From Fibrobacteria bacterium GUT77 (lineage in GTDB: Bacteria; Fibrobacterota; Chitinivibrionia; Chitinivibrionales; Chitinispirillaceae), in the NCBI GenBank assembly GCA_001462255.1, contig LIUJ01000136.1:1-19780 (forward strand): 19,780 nucleotides of DNA, written 5' to 3'. Made by a program: the position numbers and the translations under genes. Below, in pieces: positions 1 through 7,490 of the stretch. The first letter of the stretch is position 1; the number at the start of each line of letters is the position of its first letter. The notes beneath the pieces were generated by a model. That model was not told the origin of the DNA, searched no databases, and saw only the letters and a list, made by a program, of their open reading frames with translations.

Positions 1-689
1 TCAACGCTTATAAGCCGCGACAAACTGCCGGCGTCGACCTTCACCGGAAAGCCGAACCCGATCCACTTTACGGGTTCGGAGTCGACGAGGCGGCGGGAAG
101 ACGCCATGTTGACTTTCGCCTTGCTTCCCTCGCTATCGCCGTCGCTCCTGATATGGTAATAACCCTCGCTTTCCTCACCGCCCTCCGACCCCCCCTCGTC
201 GTCCGACGACGAAGACCGACCGCGCGCGGAGTTGTCGCCCGCCGGGACATCGTCGTTGCCGATATAGCCGCAGAAGACCGTTTGCGGGTCGGGTAGTAGC
301 GTAAACAGCTCCCGCGAACTCTTCCGCGAGACGATTTTGTAGCGTTTAAGCGGTTCCCAGGGCGCCGCTGGCCGAAATTCGAGCGTGCGCCCGTCTATCT
401 TCACGTACTCCCCCGGATGCGCCGGCGTGATGGACAGAAGTTGCCCCGGCGCGTCGACTGGCCCGGCTTCCCCCGGCACCGCGTCCTTGTCGAAGAACAC
501 CGTAATCGGGTCGTACTCCCGAAGGAACGACGTCGGCAGTATCTTGGCCTCCGCGCCCGAAACCCCCGCCGCCTGACCCCGGTCGGCCGGTATGTACCCG
601 TACGGCTTATCGGCCATAACAACCGCAATCCCCACCGCAGCCACCGCAAACAACGCGGCGCAAACGCTCCTAACGGACATTCTACGCAT
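1..689 (-). CDS. Secreted protein, partial, alpha-2-macroglobulin-like N-terminus
   Basis: This reading frame stays open from an ATG at 689 to the window edge, so only about 229 N-terminal residues are present. A GGGGTAG ribosome binding site lies just upstream; a second ATG at 680 is less well placed. Residues 1-26 form a signal peptide (RRM start, Ala/Val-rich core). A beta-rich stretch follows with FLREYDPITVFFD and later RTLEFRPAAPWEPLKRYK, the style of the first domains of large bacterial alpha-2-macroglobulin-like or Ig-like envelope proteins. A Ser/Asp/Glu/Gly-rich, probably disordered segment lies around residues 150-180. The gene follows the DUF4175 gene by about 105 nt and has its own promoter candidate. 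The CDS call is firm. The family is inferred from resemblance only, because the diagnostic C-terminal part is missing. Confidence 0.6.
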   Translation of the reverse strand, partial: MRRMSVRSVCAALFAVAAVGIAVVMADKPYGYIPADRGQAAGVSGAEAKILPTSFLREYDPITVFFDKDAVPGEAGPVDAPGQLLSITPAHPGEYVKIDGRTLEFRPAAPWEPLKRYKIVSRKSSRELFTLLPDPQTVFCGYIGNDDVPAGDNSARGRSSSSDDEGGSEGGEESEGYYHIRSDGDSEGSKAKVNMASSRRLVDSEPVKWIGFGFPVKVDAGSLSRLISV

Positions 690-769
690 AATCTACCCCG
701 CAAACGCACTTTTTGTGTTTGAATATTAAGATGTACGGTAATATCGCCCAATACCGGTTAACGCCTATC

Positions 770-798
770 AATATAATAGATGGCGCGTCGAATTTCAA
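770..798 (-). promoter_or_regulatory. Sigma70-type promoter for the leftward partial gene
   Basis: On the minus strand TTGAAA (793-798) is followed after 17 nt by TATATT (770-775). This matches the spacing and -10 box of the other promoters in this window. The -35 box overlaps the stop codon of the DUF4175 gene, and transcription would begin near 764, giving a leader of about 75 nt. Confidence 0.5.
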
Positions 799-3700
799 AA
801 TTCGCCCCACTTCATCTCACCTAAAACATCAAAATACTCACGTATCGCGGAGCGGTACTCTTCCGGGAAGTTGTCCTCAAACGCGCGCTTGCGCAGTAGG
901 TGAAAACTGTCGGCCTTCGCCGCAACGCCCGAACCGGCGGCTTTGACCCCTTTATCGGAGAAGAGGGTTTGCGATACCGTGCCTTTGCGTTCCTCCTTGC
1001 CTTCGTCTTTCCTGTTTAACGATAACGTCGATTGCAACATTCTTGATAAAAACCTGTCCTGCATATCGACAATGTCAGCGGGCGGGTTTTCAAGGAGTTG
1101 CGCCAACCTGCGGGCTTCTTGTTCCAACTCGCGGACACGCCTCTCCATGCCCTCCCCGGATTCCTTGCCGTAGGTGTCGGCAAGGCGCTTGAGTTCGTCG
1201 GCGATGGCTTTTTGCGCCTCCCTCGCTTGCTTGTGCGTCTCGGTGTCAGCCTCGCCGCGTCCGCCGGGCGCGTCTCCGCCGTTGTTATCGCCTTCTCCCT
1301 CGCTACCTTGACCGGACGGGCGGCCCTGACCCATTTGCCGACCTTGGCCCTGACCCTGCCGACCCCCGGGCATTTTCCCGTCGCCCAGCAAAGATTGCAA
1401 CATATCCCCTATCATCGAATTGAGCGCCGCCTGCCTTCCCGACGCGCGGCGCAGACCCGACATCATGGCGCCACCTCCCCCGGATCCGTCTCCGCTCCCG
1501 TCGTCGCCCGCAATGGACAATAGCGCGTTGGCCACCTCGCGTAACGCCTGCGCACTTTGATCCATTTGCCGCGATCCGTCCGAACTGCCAAGCGAATTCA
1601 CCGCGTTGGCCGACTTAGCCGACGCGTTCCTATACACCCGCAGTATCTCTCGCATAACGTTGGAGCCGACCATCGTCAAACTGTCCGACTTGGCCAAGCT
1701 CATTCGAATGGCGTTGCCCAGTCCTTGTTGCGCAAAAGCCACGCTCCTATCGTCGGAGGTACCGAGCGCCTGAAACTTTATCGCTTGTTGCCAATCCTCA
1801 AGCGCGAGCGCGTCGTGCGCCATACTTAGAATGCGCTTCCTATCGGCCTCCATCTTTGCCATCATGTTTACGGTAAGATTACTCTTTAACTGCTCGGAGA
1901 GCGACATAAGCTCCCGGCTCATAGCGTTTTTATTATTCTTATCATCGTTTTTTTTCCCGCCGTCGGGTTTGTTGTTACGCCGTTCGCTCTGTTGCCTCAT
2001 CTCCTCCGAAAGCTCACTGACCTGTTCCGACGACGACGGTAAATTTCCGCCCTGTTCCTTGAAAAAGGTCTTTACGTCGTCATTGAAGCCGTCTATCCGG
2101 TCGAGCAACTCTTTTTGCCGTTTGTCAATAAGCGGATCTTGCTTGGACGCGGCGAGCTCCGCTTGTTCGCCCGCAAGATTCTCGGCGCGTACGGCGAGTT
2201 CCGCGAGTTGCTTGTCCTGCCGCATCTTTTCCAAAAACGCGAGCGTTTGGTCGAGCCGCTCGCTTAGTTCCGGCAACATATCTTTGAGCTTCGAGGCCGC
2301 TTGTCTCATCTCGCTCATAGACAATTCCCTATCGGCGCTCATTTTGAAAACGTTCTCGCCGAATTCCTTCATCAACTCCTCGACGCTCTTCTTCACCTGT
2401 TCCATCTTCGCGAATAATTCCTCATTCAGCTTGCCGTCCTCGCGCATTGCCTCTATGCCGTCCTCAAGCGCCTGAAGAGCCTTTTGCAACGAATCGGCTT
2501 GGGCGTTAAGCTGCGCCTTTACGTCGTCCAATACCCGTTTTTGATCCCAAGACAACTCTTTTGATCCGGCGGCCGACTTGACCAACTTTTCTATGGAAGA
2601 GCGTATGTTGTCTTGGCGGTTGCGAACCTCGCCCAATTTCTCCTGAGCGTACTGTTCCTTCAAGGCAACGGCCTTGTGTATCTCCTCGAAGCTCGGCATC
2701 CGAAACCAGAAAGTGTCGCTGCAAGCGGCCTGTCCGCCGCCGGAAGATTTGTTGTCGCGCACCCATAGCCAATAGCAAAGCGAGTCGCCCGGGTAGAGCG
2801 AAAGTTCGCGAATGTTCCACACGACGGGTTTGCGAATAAGCGGCGGGTTGCCCTTCTCCGATAAATCCTGCGTTCGCGGCGGGTCGCTGAGCAAATCGCC
2901 GCTACGCCGCCACCTAAGCTCCATTTTAGCGACGCCGAAATCGTCGACTCCTTCCACCCATAACGTTTCAACTTGCGCCGTTGATAAAACTTTGTTCATC
3001 CCCGGCTTGAGTATGCGGGCAACGGGTGTCTCGTCGGGAACGACGCTTATCATAAAACGCGGTAACGAATCGGATTTTTGCCCCAACGTGTCAATCAGAT
3101 AAAACGTGTACTCCGCGGATTTGGCGACGATAAACGCGCCGGTAGCCGTTTTTCCCCTTACGTCAAGCGCCAAGGTGTCTTTGCCGCCGAAGATCATACC
3201 GGCGCCGCGTAACGCGTTGGACTCAAGCGTTACCGAAACACGCGTCCCCGGATAGGCCGTAATGTTCCCCTGACCCGACGGCAACTCACGCGACGGCAAT
3301 TTCGTGTGCCTCGGCGGTGTTGTTGATACCTGCAGCGAACGCAACAACGGCGGCGGCACGACGGTCACCGTTTCCGGCGGCATGGGCGACGAGAGGGAGA
3401 ATCTGTATACGAACGACTCTTTAAGCTTGTCAAACGACCGTGAAAAAATTCCCGCCGTGTCGGCCCGCAAAAAATACCTGTCGCGACTCCCGCCGTCGAG
3501 CGGCCAAACCTCCAAGCGCGCCGTAGGAAAGTGCCGCGCCGTTCCGCTAAGGATCAGCTTTACCGAGCTGTTTAGCGGTACGGTAACGCTACCCGGTTCA
3601 ACGCGCGTCCGCTCCTCGGATAATAACGCGAACGGCAATTTCCAATAACCGGTTAATTTGTTCGACGACAACGCCGTTATGGATACGTTGACCGTCAACA

Positions 3701-4220
3701 AGATGATTACCGCCGCGGCGACGTATTTGTTGACGGATGAGAGGGATACGCTCCCCAACCGCCCAAGTTGCTCCGCCGCCCGACCGTACGCCAGCTCCCG
3801 AAGCGACGGCGATCCGGCCGTCCCGTCGTCCTGTATCGATAATTCCAACGCTACGGACAACGACGGGTGCGCGACATCGCACCTATCCTCAATAATAGTA
3901 GCCGTTCGCACGAGTGTCGGACGCCGAATAGTTACAATCAGCGGTACAAACAAAAATGTAACCGCGGTTAAAACGGTAGCCGCCATCCATACGATAGGCA
4001 GCGCCGTCCAAGGGTACAATGAAAAAGCGGCGCCGAGGACGGCGCTAATCGCCAAATATACGACGGCGGCGACGGAGAGGGTACGGAGCGCCGTATTCAG
4101 CAACAGCCCCCGCCGCTTCCGCGCGGCAAACGCGCGTATCGCGAAGAGTGGTCCGCCGCGTTCGATAGCGGCACGGACGGGGCGTCGGTCGGGGGGAGTA
4201 TGGGTATGGGGCGGTTTCAT
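795..4220 (-). CDS. DUF4175-type large membrane-anchored coiled-coil protein
   Basis: The product has 1141 residues. The N-terminus is basic, followed by two transmembrane helices at about residues 45-66 and 72-97 and a third near 165-183. A beta-rich, presumably periplasmic region runs to about residue 500. A long charged Glu/Lys/Gln helical region follows (about 510-760). Then come Gly/Gln/Ser-rich low-complexity segments (about 925-1000) and a second helical region. The C-terminus ends EEYRSAIREYFDVLGE, a typical ending in the DUF4175 family. That family, of unknown function, is often encoded near MoxR/DUF58/VWA (Bat-like) genes, none of which is visible here. No Shine-Dalgarno precedes the ATG, and the predicted -10 box ends only 10 nt before it, so the mRNA may be leaderless. 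The CDS is certain and the family call is likely. Confidence 0.85.
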   Translation of the reverse strand: MKPPHTHTPPDRRPVRAAIERGGPLFAIRAFAARKRRGLLLNTALRTLSVAAVVYLAISAVLGAAFSLYPWTALPIVWMAATVLTAVTFLFVPLIVTIRRPTLVRTATIIEDRCDVAHPSLSVALELSIQDDGTAGSPSLRELAYGRAAEQLGRLGSVSLSSVNKYVAAAVIILLTVNVSITALSSNKLTGYWKLPFALLSEERTRVEPGSVTVPLNSSVKLILSGTARHFPTARLEVWPLDGGSRDRYFLRADTAGIFSRSFDKLKESFVYRFSLSSPMPPETVTVVPPPLLRSLQVSTTPPRHTKLPSRELPSGQGNITAYPGTRVSVTLESNALRGAGMIFGGKDTLALDVRGKTATGAFIVAKSAEYTFYLIDTLGQKSDSLPRFMISVVPDETPVARILKPGMNKVLSTAQVETLWVEGVDDFGVAKMELRWRRSGDLLSDPPRTQDLSEKGNPPLIRKPVVWNIRELSLYPGDSLCYWLWVRDNKSSGGGQAACSDTFWFRMPSFEEIHKAVALKEQYAQEKLGEVRNRQDNIRSSIEKLVKSAAGSKELSWDQKRVLDDVKAQLNAQADSLQKALQALEDGIEAMREDGKLNEELFAKMEQVKKSVEELMKEFGENVFKMSADRELSMSEMRQAASKLKDMLPELSERLDQTLAFLEKMRQDKQLAELAVRAENLAGEQAELAASKQDPLIDKRQKELLDRIDGFNDDVKTFFKEQGGNLPSSSEQVSELSEEMRQQSERRNNKPDGGKKNDDKNNKNAMSRELMSLSEQLKSNLTVNMMAKMEADRKRILSMAHDALALEDWQQAIKFQALGTSDDRSVAFAQQGLGNAIRMSLAKSDSLTMVGSNVMREILRVYRNASAKSANAVNSLGSSDGSRQMDQSAQALREVANALLSIAGDDGSGDGSGGGGAMMSGLRRASGRQAALNSMIGDMLQSLLGDGKMPGGRQGQGQGRQMGQGRPSGQGSEGEGDNNGGDAPGGRGEADTETHKQAREAQKAIADELKRLADTYGKESGEGMERRVRELEQEARRLAQLLENPPADIVDMQDRFLSRMLQSTLSLNRKDEGKEERKGTVSQTLFSDKGVKAAGSGVAAKADSFHLLRKRAFEDNFPEEYRSAIREYFDVLGEMKWGEF

Positions 4221-4230
4221 AGCGTACTAT

Positions 4231-4260
4231 AATATAGTAAATCGACGGGAGGGAAAGCAA
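4231..4260 (-). promoter_or_regulatory. Promoter placing the DUF4175 transcript start at its start codon
   Basis: On the minus strand TTGCTT (4255-4260) is followed after 18 nt by TATATT (4231-4236). Only 10 nt separate the -10 box from the ATG at 4218-4220. Initiation at the usual distance would give a 5' leader of roughly 3-5 nt. Confidence 0.45.
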
Positions 4261-4303
4261 TCAATCGTTTTTCTTTTATTCGGCAAAATGAGGATACAAT
4301 AAT

Positions 4304-4324
4304 GGGCGGCCATAAAGACCGCCC
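4304..4324 (-). terminator. Hairpin after amt, probable transcription terminator
   Basis: GGGCGG (4304-4309) pairs with CCGCCC (4319-4324) around a 9-nt loop, 31 nt past the amt stop codon. On the minus strand the stem is followed by ATTATTGT, a weak U tract, so termination may be partial. Confidence 0.45.
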
Positions 4325-4355
4325 GTCAACACCAACATCAACGTTTCCCAAACGC

Positions 4356-5846
4356 CTAAACATCCGTAAAGATTTGGAACCCGCTGTAAGCCTCCTGTCC
4401 GTGCTCCCCGATATCCAAACCGCGAAGCTCTTCTCTCTCGCTCACGCGCAGACCCACCGTCTTCTTTATGGCGAAGAAAATCAGAAGCGCCGCCGGGAAG
4501 CAGACCGCGCCGTAGGCCAAAACGCCTATCAGTTGCGTAACAAAACTGAAGTCGGCGCCGCCGAAAATCCCCACGGCGAGCGTGCCCCAAATGCCGTTGA
4601 CCAAGTGCACGGAGATCGCGCCGACGGGGTCGTCTATCTTTATCCTATCGAAGAAGAAGACGCTGAACACGACTATGACGCCGCCTACCAACCCGATAAC
4701 CGCCGACGCTCCTACGCTGACCACGTCCGCCGGAGCTGTTATGGCGACAAGACCGGCAAGCGCGCCGTTGAGCACCATCGTCAAGTCCGGCTTCTTCTGA
4801 ACAATCCAGCTTGTTATCATCGCCCCGAGTATGCCGCATACGCAGGCCATATTCGTCGTCACCAAGATCCACGCGGTGTCTTTAGGGCTACTGCTAAGCG
4901 CCGAACCGCCGTTGAAACCCCACCATCCGAACCATAGGATGAAGACGCCTATCGTCGCGAATGTCAGGTTGTGGCCGGGCATAGCCTTGACCTTGCCGCC
5001 GAGGTACCTGCCGAAGCGGGGGCCGAGTACAATAACGCCAGCAAGCGCGCCCCAGCCGCCAACGCTGTGAACAAGCGTGGAACCGGCCAAATCGTGGAAT
5101 CCCATATCGGCAAGCCAGCCTCCGCCCCAGTTCCAGCTTCCGACAAACGGATAGATAAGCGCAACGTAGATCACCGTGAATATGATGTAGCCGCTAAGCT
5201 TTATCCTTTCCGCGACCGCCCCGGACACAATCGTGGCCGCCGTGGCCGCGAACATGCTCTGGAAGAGGAAGTCGGTAAGGTACGTGTAGTTCGCGTTGTA
5301 CGCCGGAGTGAACGACGCCGGATCGCTTAGGCCGGGCAAGCCGAATCCCGCGAATCCCAAAAACTTGTTGATGATCCAAGCGGATTCGCCCGGATACATC
5401 AGGTTGAACCCGATTAGCGCGTAGGTGGTAACGCCTATGGCCGGTGTAACCAAGTTCTTGAAGAGGATGTTTGTAGTGTTCCTCGCCCGCGTGAGGCCGC
5501 TCTCGACAAGGGCAAAACCCAGTCCCATAATGAAGACCAAGAGGGCGCTTATCATTATCCACACGTTGGAGAACGTGAAATTCACGCCGACGAAATCGTT
5601 GGCGTAATCGGGAGCCGCCAACTCATCAGCCGCCTCCGCAACCGCCTCCGTAACAAGAGCGGCTACCTGCGCCACCTCCGCAACCGCCGCCGCGACATCC
5701 GTCTGCCCCGCCGGGGAGGCCGCTTGCCCCTCCGCCGTCACGGCGGTAGTACCGCCGGTTTGCCCCGCGACCGCCGTGTCCTCAGCGACGCCGAGCGTAA
5801 CGCAAAACATAATCGTAAACAATATCGTTATCCAAACCTTTTTCAC
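4356..5846 (-). CDS. amtB: Ammonium transporter of the Amt/AmtB family
   Basis: Inner-membrane trimeric channel that conducts ammonium/ammonia. The longest frame begins at an ATG at 5864, but AAGGAGG lies inside it (5852-5858) with a GTG 5 nt downstream. The GTG at 5846 is therefore chosen, giving 496 residues that begin with a signal peptide (KKVWITILF). An Ala/Val/Glu-rich extension (about residues 22-78) precedes the channel, which is unusual. Channel signatures include FALVESGLTRARN, the conserved Asp in HDLAGSTLVH (D252), the twin pore histidines H260 (VHSVGGW) and H414 (SVHLVNGIWG), and the C-terminal REELRGLDIGEHGQEAY tail that contacts P-II proteins. It lies 51 nt after glnK in the same direction, and that pairing is the classic context. 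It is almost certainly co-transcribed with glnK. Confidence 0.95.
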   Translation of the reverse strand: MKKVWITILFTIMFCVTLGVAEDTAVAGQTGGTTAVTAEGQAASPAGQTDVAAAVAEVAQVAALVTEAVAEAADELAAPDYANDFVGVNFTFSNVWIMISALLVFIMGLGFALVESGLTRARNTTNILFKNLVTPAIGVTTYALIGFNLMYPGESAWIINKFLGFAGFGLPGLSDPASFTPAYNANYTYLTDFLFQSMFAATAATIVSGAVAERIKLSGYIIFTVIYVALIYPFVGSWNWGGGWLADMGFHDLAGSTLVHSVGGWGALAGVIVLGPRFGRYLGGKVKAMPGHNLTFATIGVFILWFGWWGFNGGSALSSSPKDTAWILVTTNMACVCGILGAMITSWIVQKKPDLTMVLNGALAGLVAITAPADVVSVGASAVIGLVGGVIVVFSVFFFDRIKIDDPVGAISVHLVNGIWGTLAVGIFGGADFSFVTQLIGVLAYGAVCFPAALLIFFAIKKTVGLRVSEREELRGLDIGEHGQEAYSGFQIFTDV

Positions 5847-5858
5847 TGTCGCCTCCTT
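5847..5858 (-). promoter_or_regulatory. Ribosome binding site deciding the GTG start of amt
   Basis: AAGGAGG (5852-5858, minus strand) sits 5 nt before GTG (5844-5846) and 3 nt after the alternative ATG at 5864. The GTG start also yields a cleaner signal peptide with Lys-Lys at its N-terminus. Confidence 0.7.
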
Positions 5859-5897
5859 ATTCATTAATTGTAGTTATTGTGTGTGCCGACGCGCCCG

Positions 5898-6239
5898 TCA
5901 GCCTATCGCCGCCGAGCCGGTTTCGCCGGTACGGATGCGGATGCACTGCTCGAGCGGGGAGACGAATATCTTCCCGTCGCCGATGTTACCCGAACGCGCC
6001 CCCTTAATGATGGCCTCGATCGTGGCGTCTACGAAGTCGTCGTTGACGCCGATGTCGATGCGAACCTTTTTGAGCAGGTTCACCTCAATCTCCGCGCCGC
6101 GGTACGTTTCGACGTAACCCTTCTGCTGGCCGCAACCGAGAGCGTTGGTGACGGACATCTTGTGGATTTGACGCTCGTAGAGCGCCTTTTTTACATCGTG
6201 GAGCCTATCAGGCTGGATGTAGGCTGTGACGAGTTTCAT
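5898..6239 (-). CDS. glnK: P-II nitrogen regulatory protein (GlnB/GlnK family)
   Basis: The product is 113 residues, full P-II length. A P-II protein binds ATP/ADP and 2-oxoglutarate and plugs AmtB when nitrogen is plentiful. Family signatures are visible: KLVTAYIQPDRLHDVKKAL at the N-terminus, GQQKGYVETYRGAE in the T-loop region, and GARSGNIGDGKIFV followed by IRIRTGE near the end. The start is the ATG at 6239, 9 nt after a strong AGGAGG; an upstream in-frame extension to 6350 has no such support. By alignment with E. coli GlnB, position 51, the uridylylated tyrosine, is Ile here, while Tyr46 is kept. Uridylylation by GlnD at the usual site is therefore not possible. Linkage to amt favours the GlnK name. 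Confidence 0.94.
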   Translation of the reverse strand: MKLVTAYIQPDRLHDVKKALYERQIHKMSVTNALGCGQQKGYVETYRGAEIEVNLLKKVRIDIGVNDDFVDATIEAIIKGARSGNIGDGKIFVSPLEQCIRIRTGETGSAAIG

Positions 6240-6246
6240 CTTGCAA

Positions 6247-6320
6247 CACCTCCTTTTTTTGTGTGTAACAAACCGCGGACCGCAATCGGGGAACCGCTGT
6301 CCGCAACACTCAAGGAGGCG
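6247..6320 (-). promoter_or_regulatory. glnK leader fold that can hide its ribosome binding site
   Basis: On the minus strand CGCCTCCTT (6312-6320) can pair with AAGGAGGTG (6247-6255), the glnK Shine-Dalgarno, over 9 bp including one G-U. Between them lies a perfect 6-bp stem (6275-6280 with 6299-6304) capped by a small CGG/CCG stem with a 4-nt loop. The transcript would carry this fold in a leader of about 200 nt. It could be an RNA switch, a protein-binding site or an sRNA target; no known riboswitch class was recognised. Confidence 0.4.
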
Positions 6321-6451
6321 GCAAACCACCCCCCGCGCACACGCGGACAATGATTCGACGCTGAATCGGTCACGTTTATTTCAATTTATTCATTTGACGA
6401 ACCGCCGAAAAACCGCGCCGTTTAACCGGCGGAATCACCCAACGACAGTAT

Positions 6452-6481
6452 AAAATAGTATATGGGGACAGGCGGTGTCAA
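6452..6481 (-). promoter_or_regulatory. Promoter of glnK-amt
   Basis: On the minus strand a perfect TTGACA (6476-6481) is followed after 18 nt by TATTTT (6452-6457), and an A/T tract (AAAAATTTTT) precedes the -35 box. Transcription would start near 6445. No sigma54 -24/-12 pair was found in this region. Confidence 0.6.
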
Positions 6482-6591
6482 GAAAAATTTTTATTTTAGG
6501 CAACGCGCCCACCCCCCGGTGAAGCCTGACCATCCCCCGCCTAAGAACCGGACCCGCTCGGTTGCGCCGTTGCGCGGACACGTTAAAAATT

Positions 6592-6620
6592 TTGATTTTG
6601 GCGTTGACATTCATTATATT
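6592..6620 (+). promoter_or_regulatory. Promoter of the 6727 outer-membrane protein gene
   Basis: TTGATT (6592-6597), 17 nt, TATATT (6615-6620), preceded by the A/T tract TTAAAAATT. A TTGACA at 6603 overlaps the spacer but has no good -10 at 17 nt. The leader would be about 100 nt. Together with the glnK promoter, this fills the 487-nt gap between the two divergent genes. Confidence 0.5.
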
Positions 6621-6726
6621 TATCCTTAAGTACCTAAGCAAGATTGTTGCCGAATGCCACCGGAACGCAAAACATAAGGAACGCGATACCGTTTCTGCGG
6701 TGTCCGAAAAACGCGGAGTTTTGATT

Positions 6727-7470
6727 ATGCCGTCGACAAAAACGGCGCGGATAGTTCCGCTTACGTTATTCGCGCTCTTGATGTTCTCGGCGCCCGCGAC
6801 GCCCTACGCGCAATCCGCGCTTTCCGCCCTATCAAACGCCTACGTGTTACCCGGCGTCTACGCGTCCCACAACCTGCGTGAGGGTTATAGAAAGTTCGAC
6901 GATGTCGACGGCTACCTATATGTCGAAAACACCAACCCGTTCATCTTCGGCGTTACGGTCGGGAAGCGGATATCCATTGATAACCCGCGGTTGCGGTTTC
7001 AAGCAACCGTCGAGCTCGGCAACGGCAGCGTTAAGGACGGCGAGTACGAGATCGGCACGAATATGGGTCAGGTGTGGGCCTCCCTGTACAGTGTCTATTG
7101 GACGGGCGGACTGCAAGCCGACGCGCATCTGCTCTTTCCGTCAAACGACCGTACCTTCTTCATATCCGCCGGCCTCGGAGCGCACCTCACGTACTTCGAC
7201 ATCGCGCTAAAGCACACGGACACGGGAAAGAAAATCTCCGGAGTGAGCGACGGTATGCGCGGCGCACTCTCCCCAAGTATCAACGTAGGTTGCGGCACGG
7301 AGTACAAGCTAAGCGGCAGAGGCGGGGCGAGCGTTTCGTATAACTTACGGTTTTGGCGGTCGGCAAGCTACAAGGAGGTCAGCAATATGTTCCCGATGGG
7401 CGTAAATTACACCGAATTTTTCTTCTCGCAATCAATACAGCTACAATACCTATTGCCGCCCAAAAATTAA
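6727..7470 (+). CDS. Secreted outer-membrane beta-barrel protein, uncharacterised
   Basis: The product has 247 residues. The ATG at 6727 is chosen because GCGGAG precedes it by 8 nt and it opens a signal peptide (about residues 1-28, hydrophobic core PLTLFALLMF, cleavage near PYA). The longer frame from 6562 would begin upstream of the predicted -10 box. The mature part is built of alternating polar/hydrophobic strands with many Gly, Tyr and Phe (for example FIFGVTVGKRIS, FFISAGLGAHLTYF, GGASVSYNLRFW), as in small 8-10-strand outer-membrane barrels. I do not recognise a specific family. It stands alone and converges on the rsmE gene, whose stop is 20 nt away. Confidence 0.75.
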   Translation: MPSTKTARIVPLTLFALLMFSAPATPYAQSALSALSNAYVLPGVYASHNLREGYRKFDDVDGYLYVENTNPFIFGVTVGKRISIDNPRLRFQATVELGNGSVKDGEYEIGTNMGQVWASLYSVYWTGGLQADAHLLFPSNDRTFFISAGLGAHLTYFDIALKHTDTGKKISGVSDGMRGALSPSINVGCGTEYKLSGRGGASVSYNLRFWRSASYKEVSNMFPMGVNYTEFFFSQSIQLQYLLPPKN

Positions 7471-7490
7471 TCGGTGTATTGTCGGAGCCG

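Noticed and set aside
1831..2475. Open frame of 214 codons on the plus strand inside the DUF4175 gene.
   Set aside because: It is antisense to a long coding region with clear protein structure and has low-complexity Ser/Leu composition; it is a shadow of codon bias. The same holds for 3658-4302 and 4302-4937.
6240..6640. Sigma54-type -24/-12 promoter before glnK, expected in many nitrogen-regulated operons.
   Set aside because: No GG-N10-GC pair in a TGGCAC/TTGCA-like setting was found; a sigma70-type promoter explains the region.
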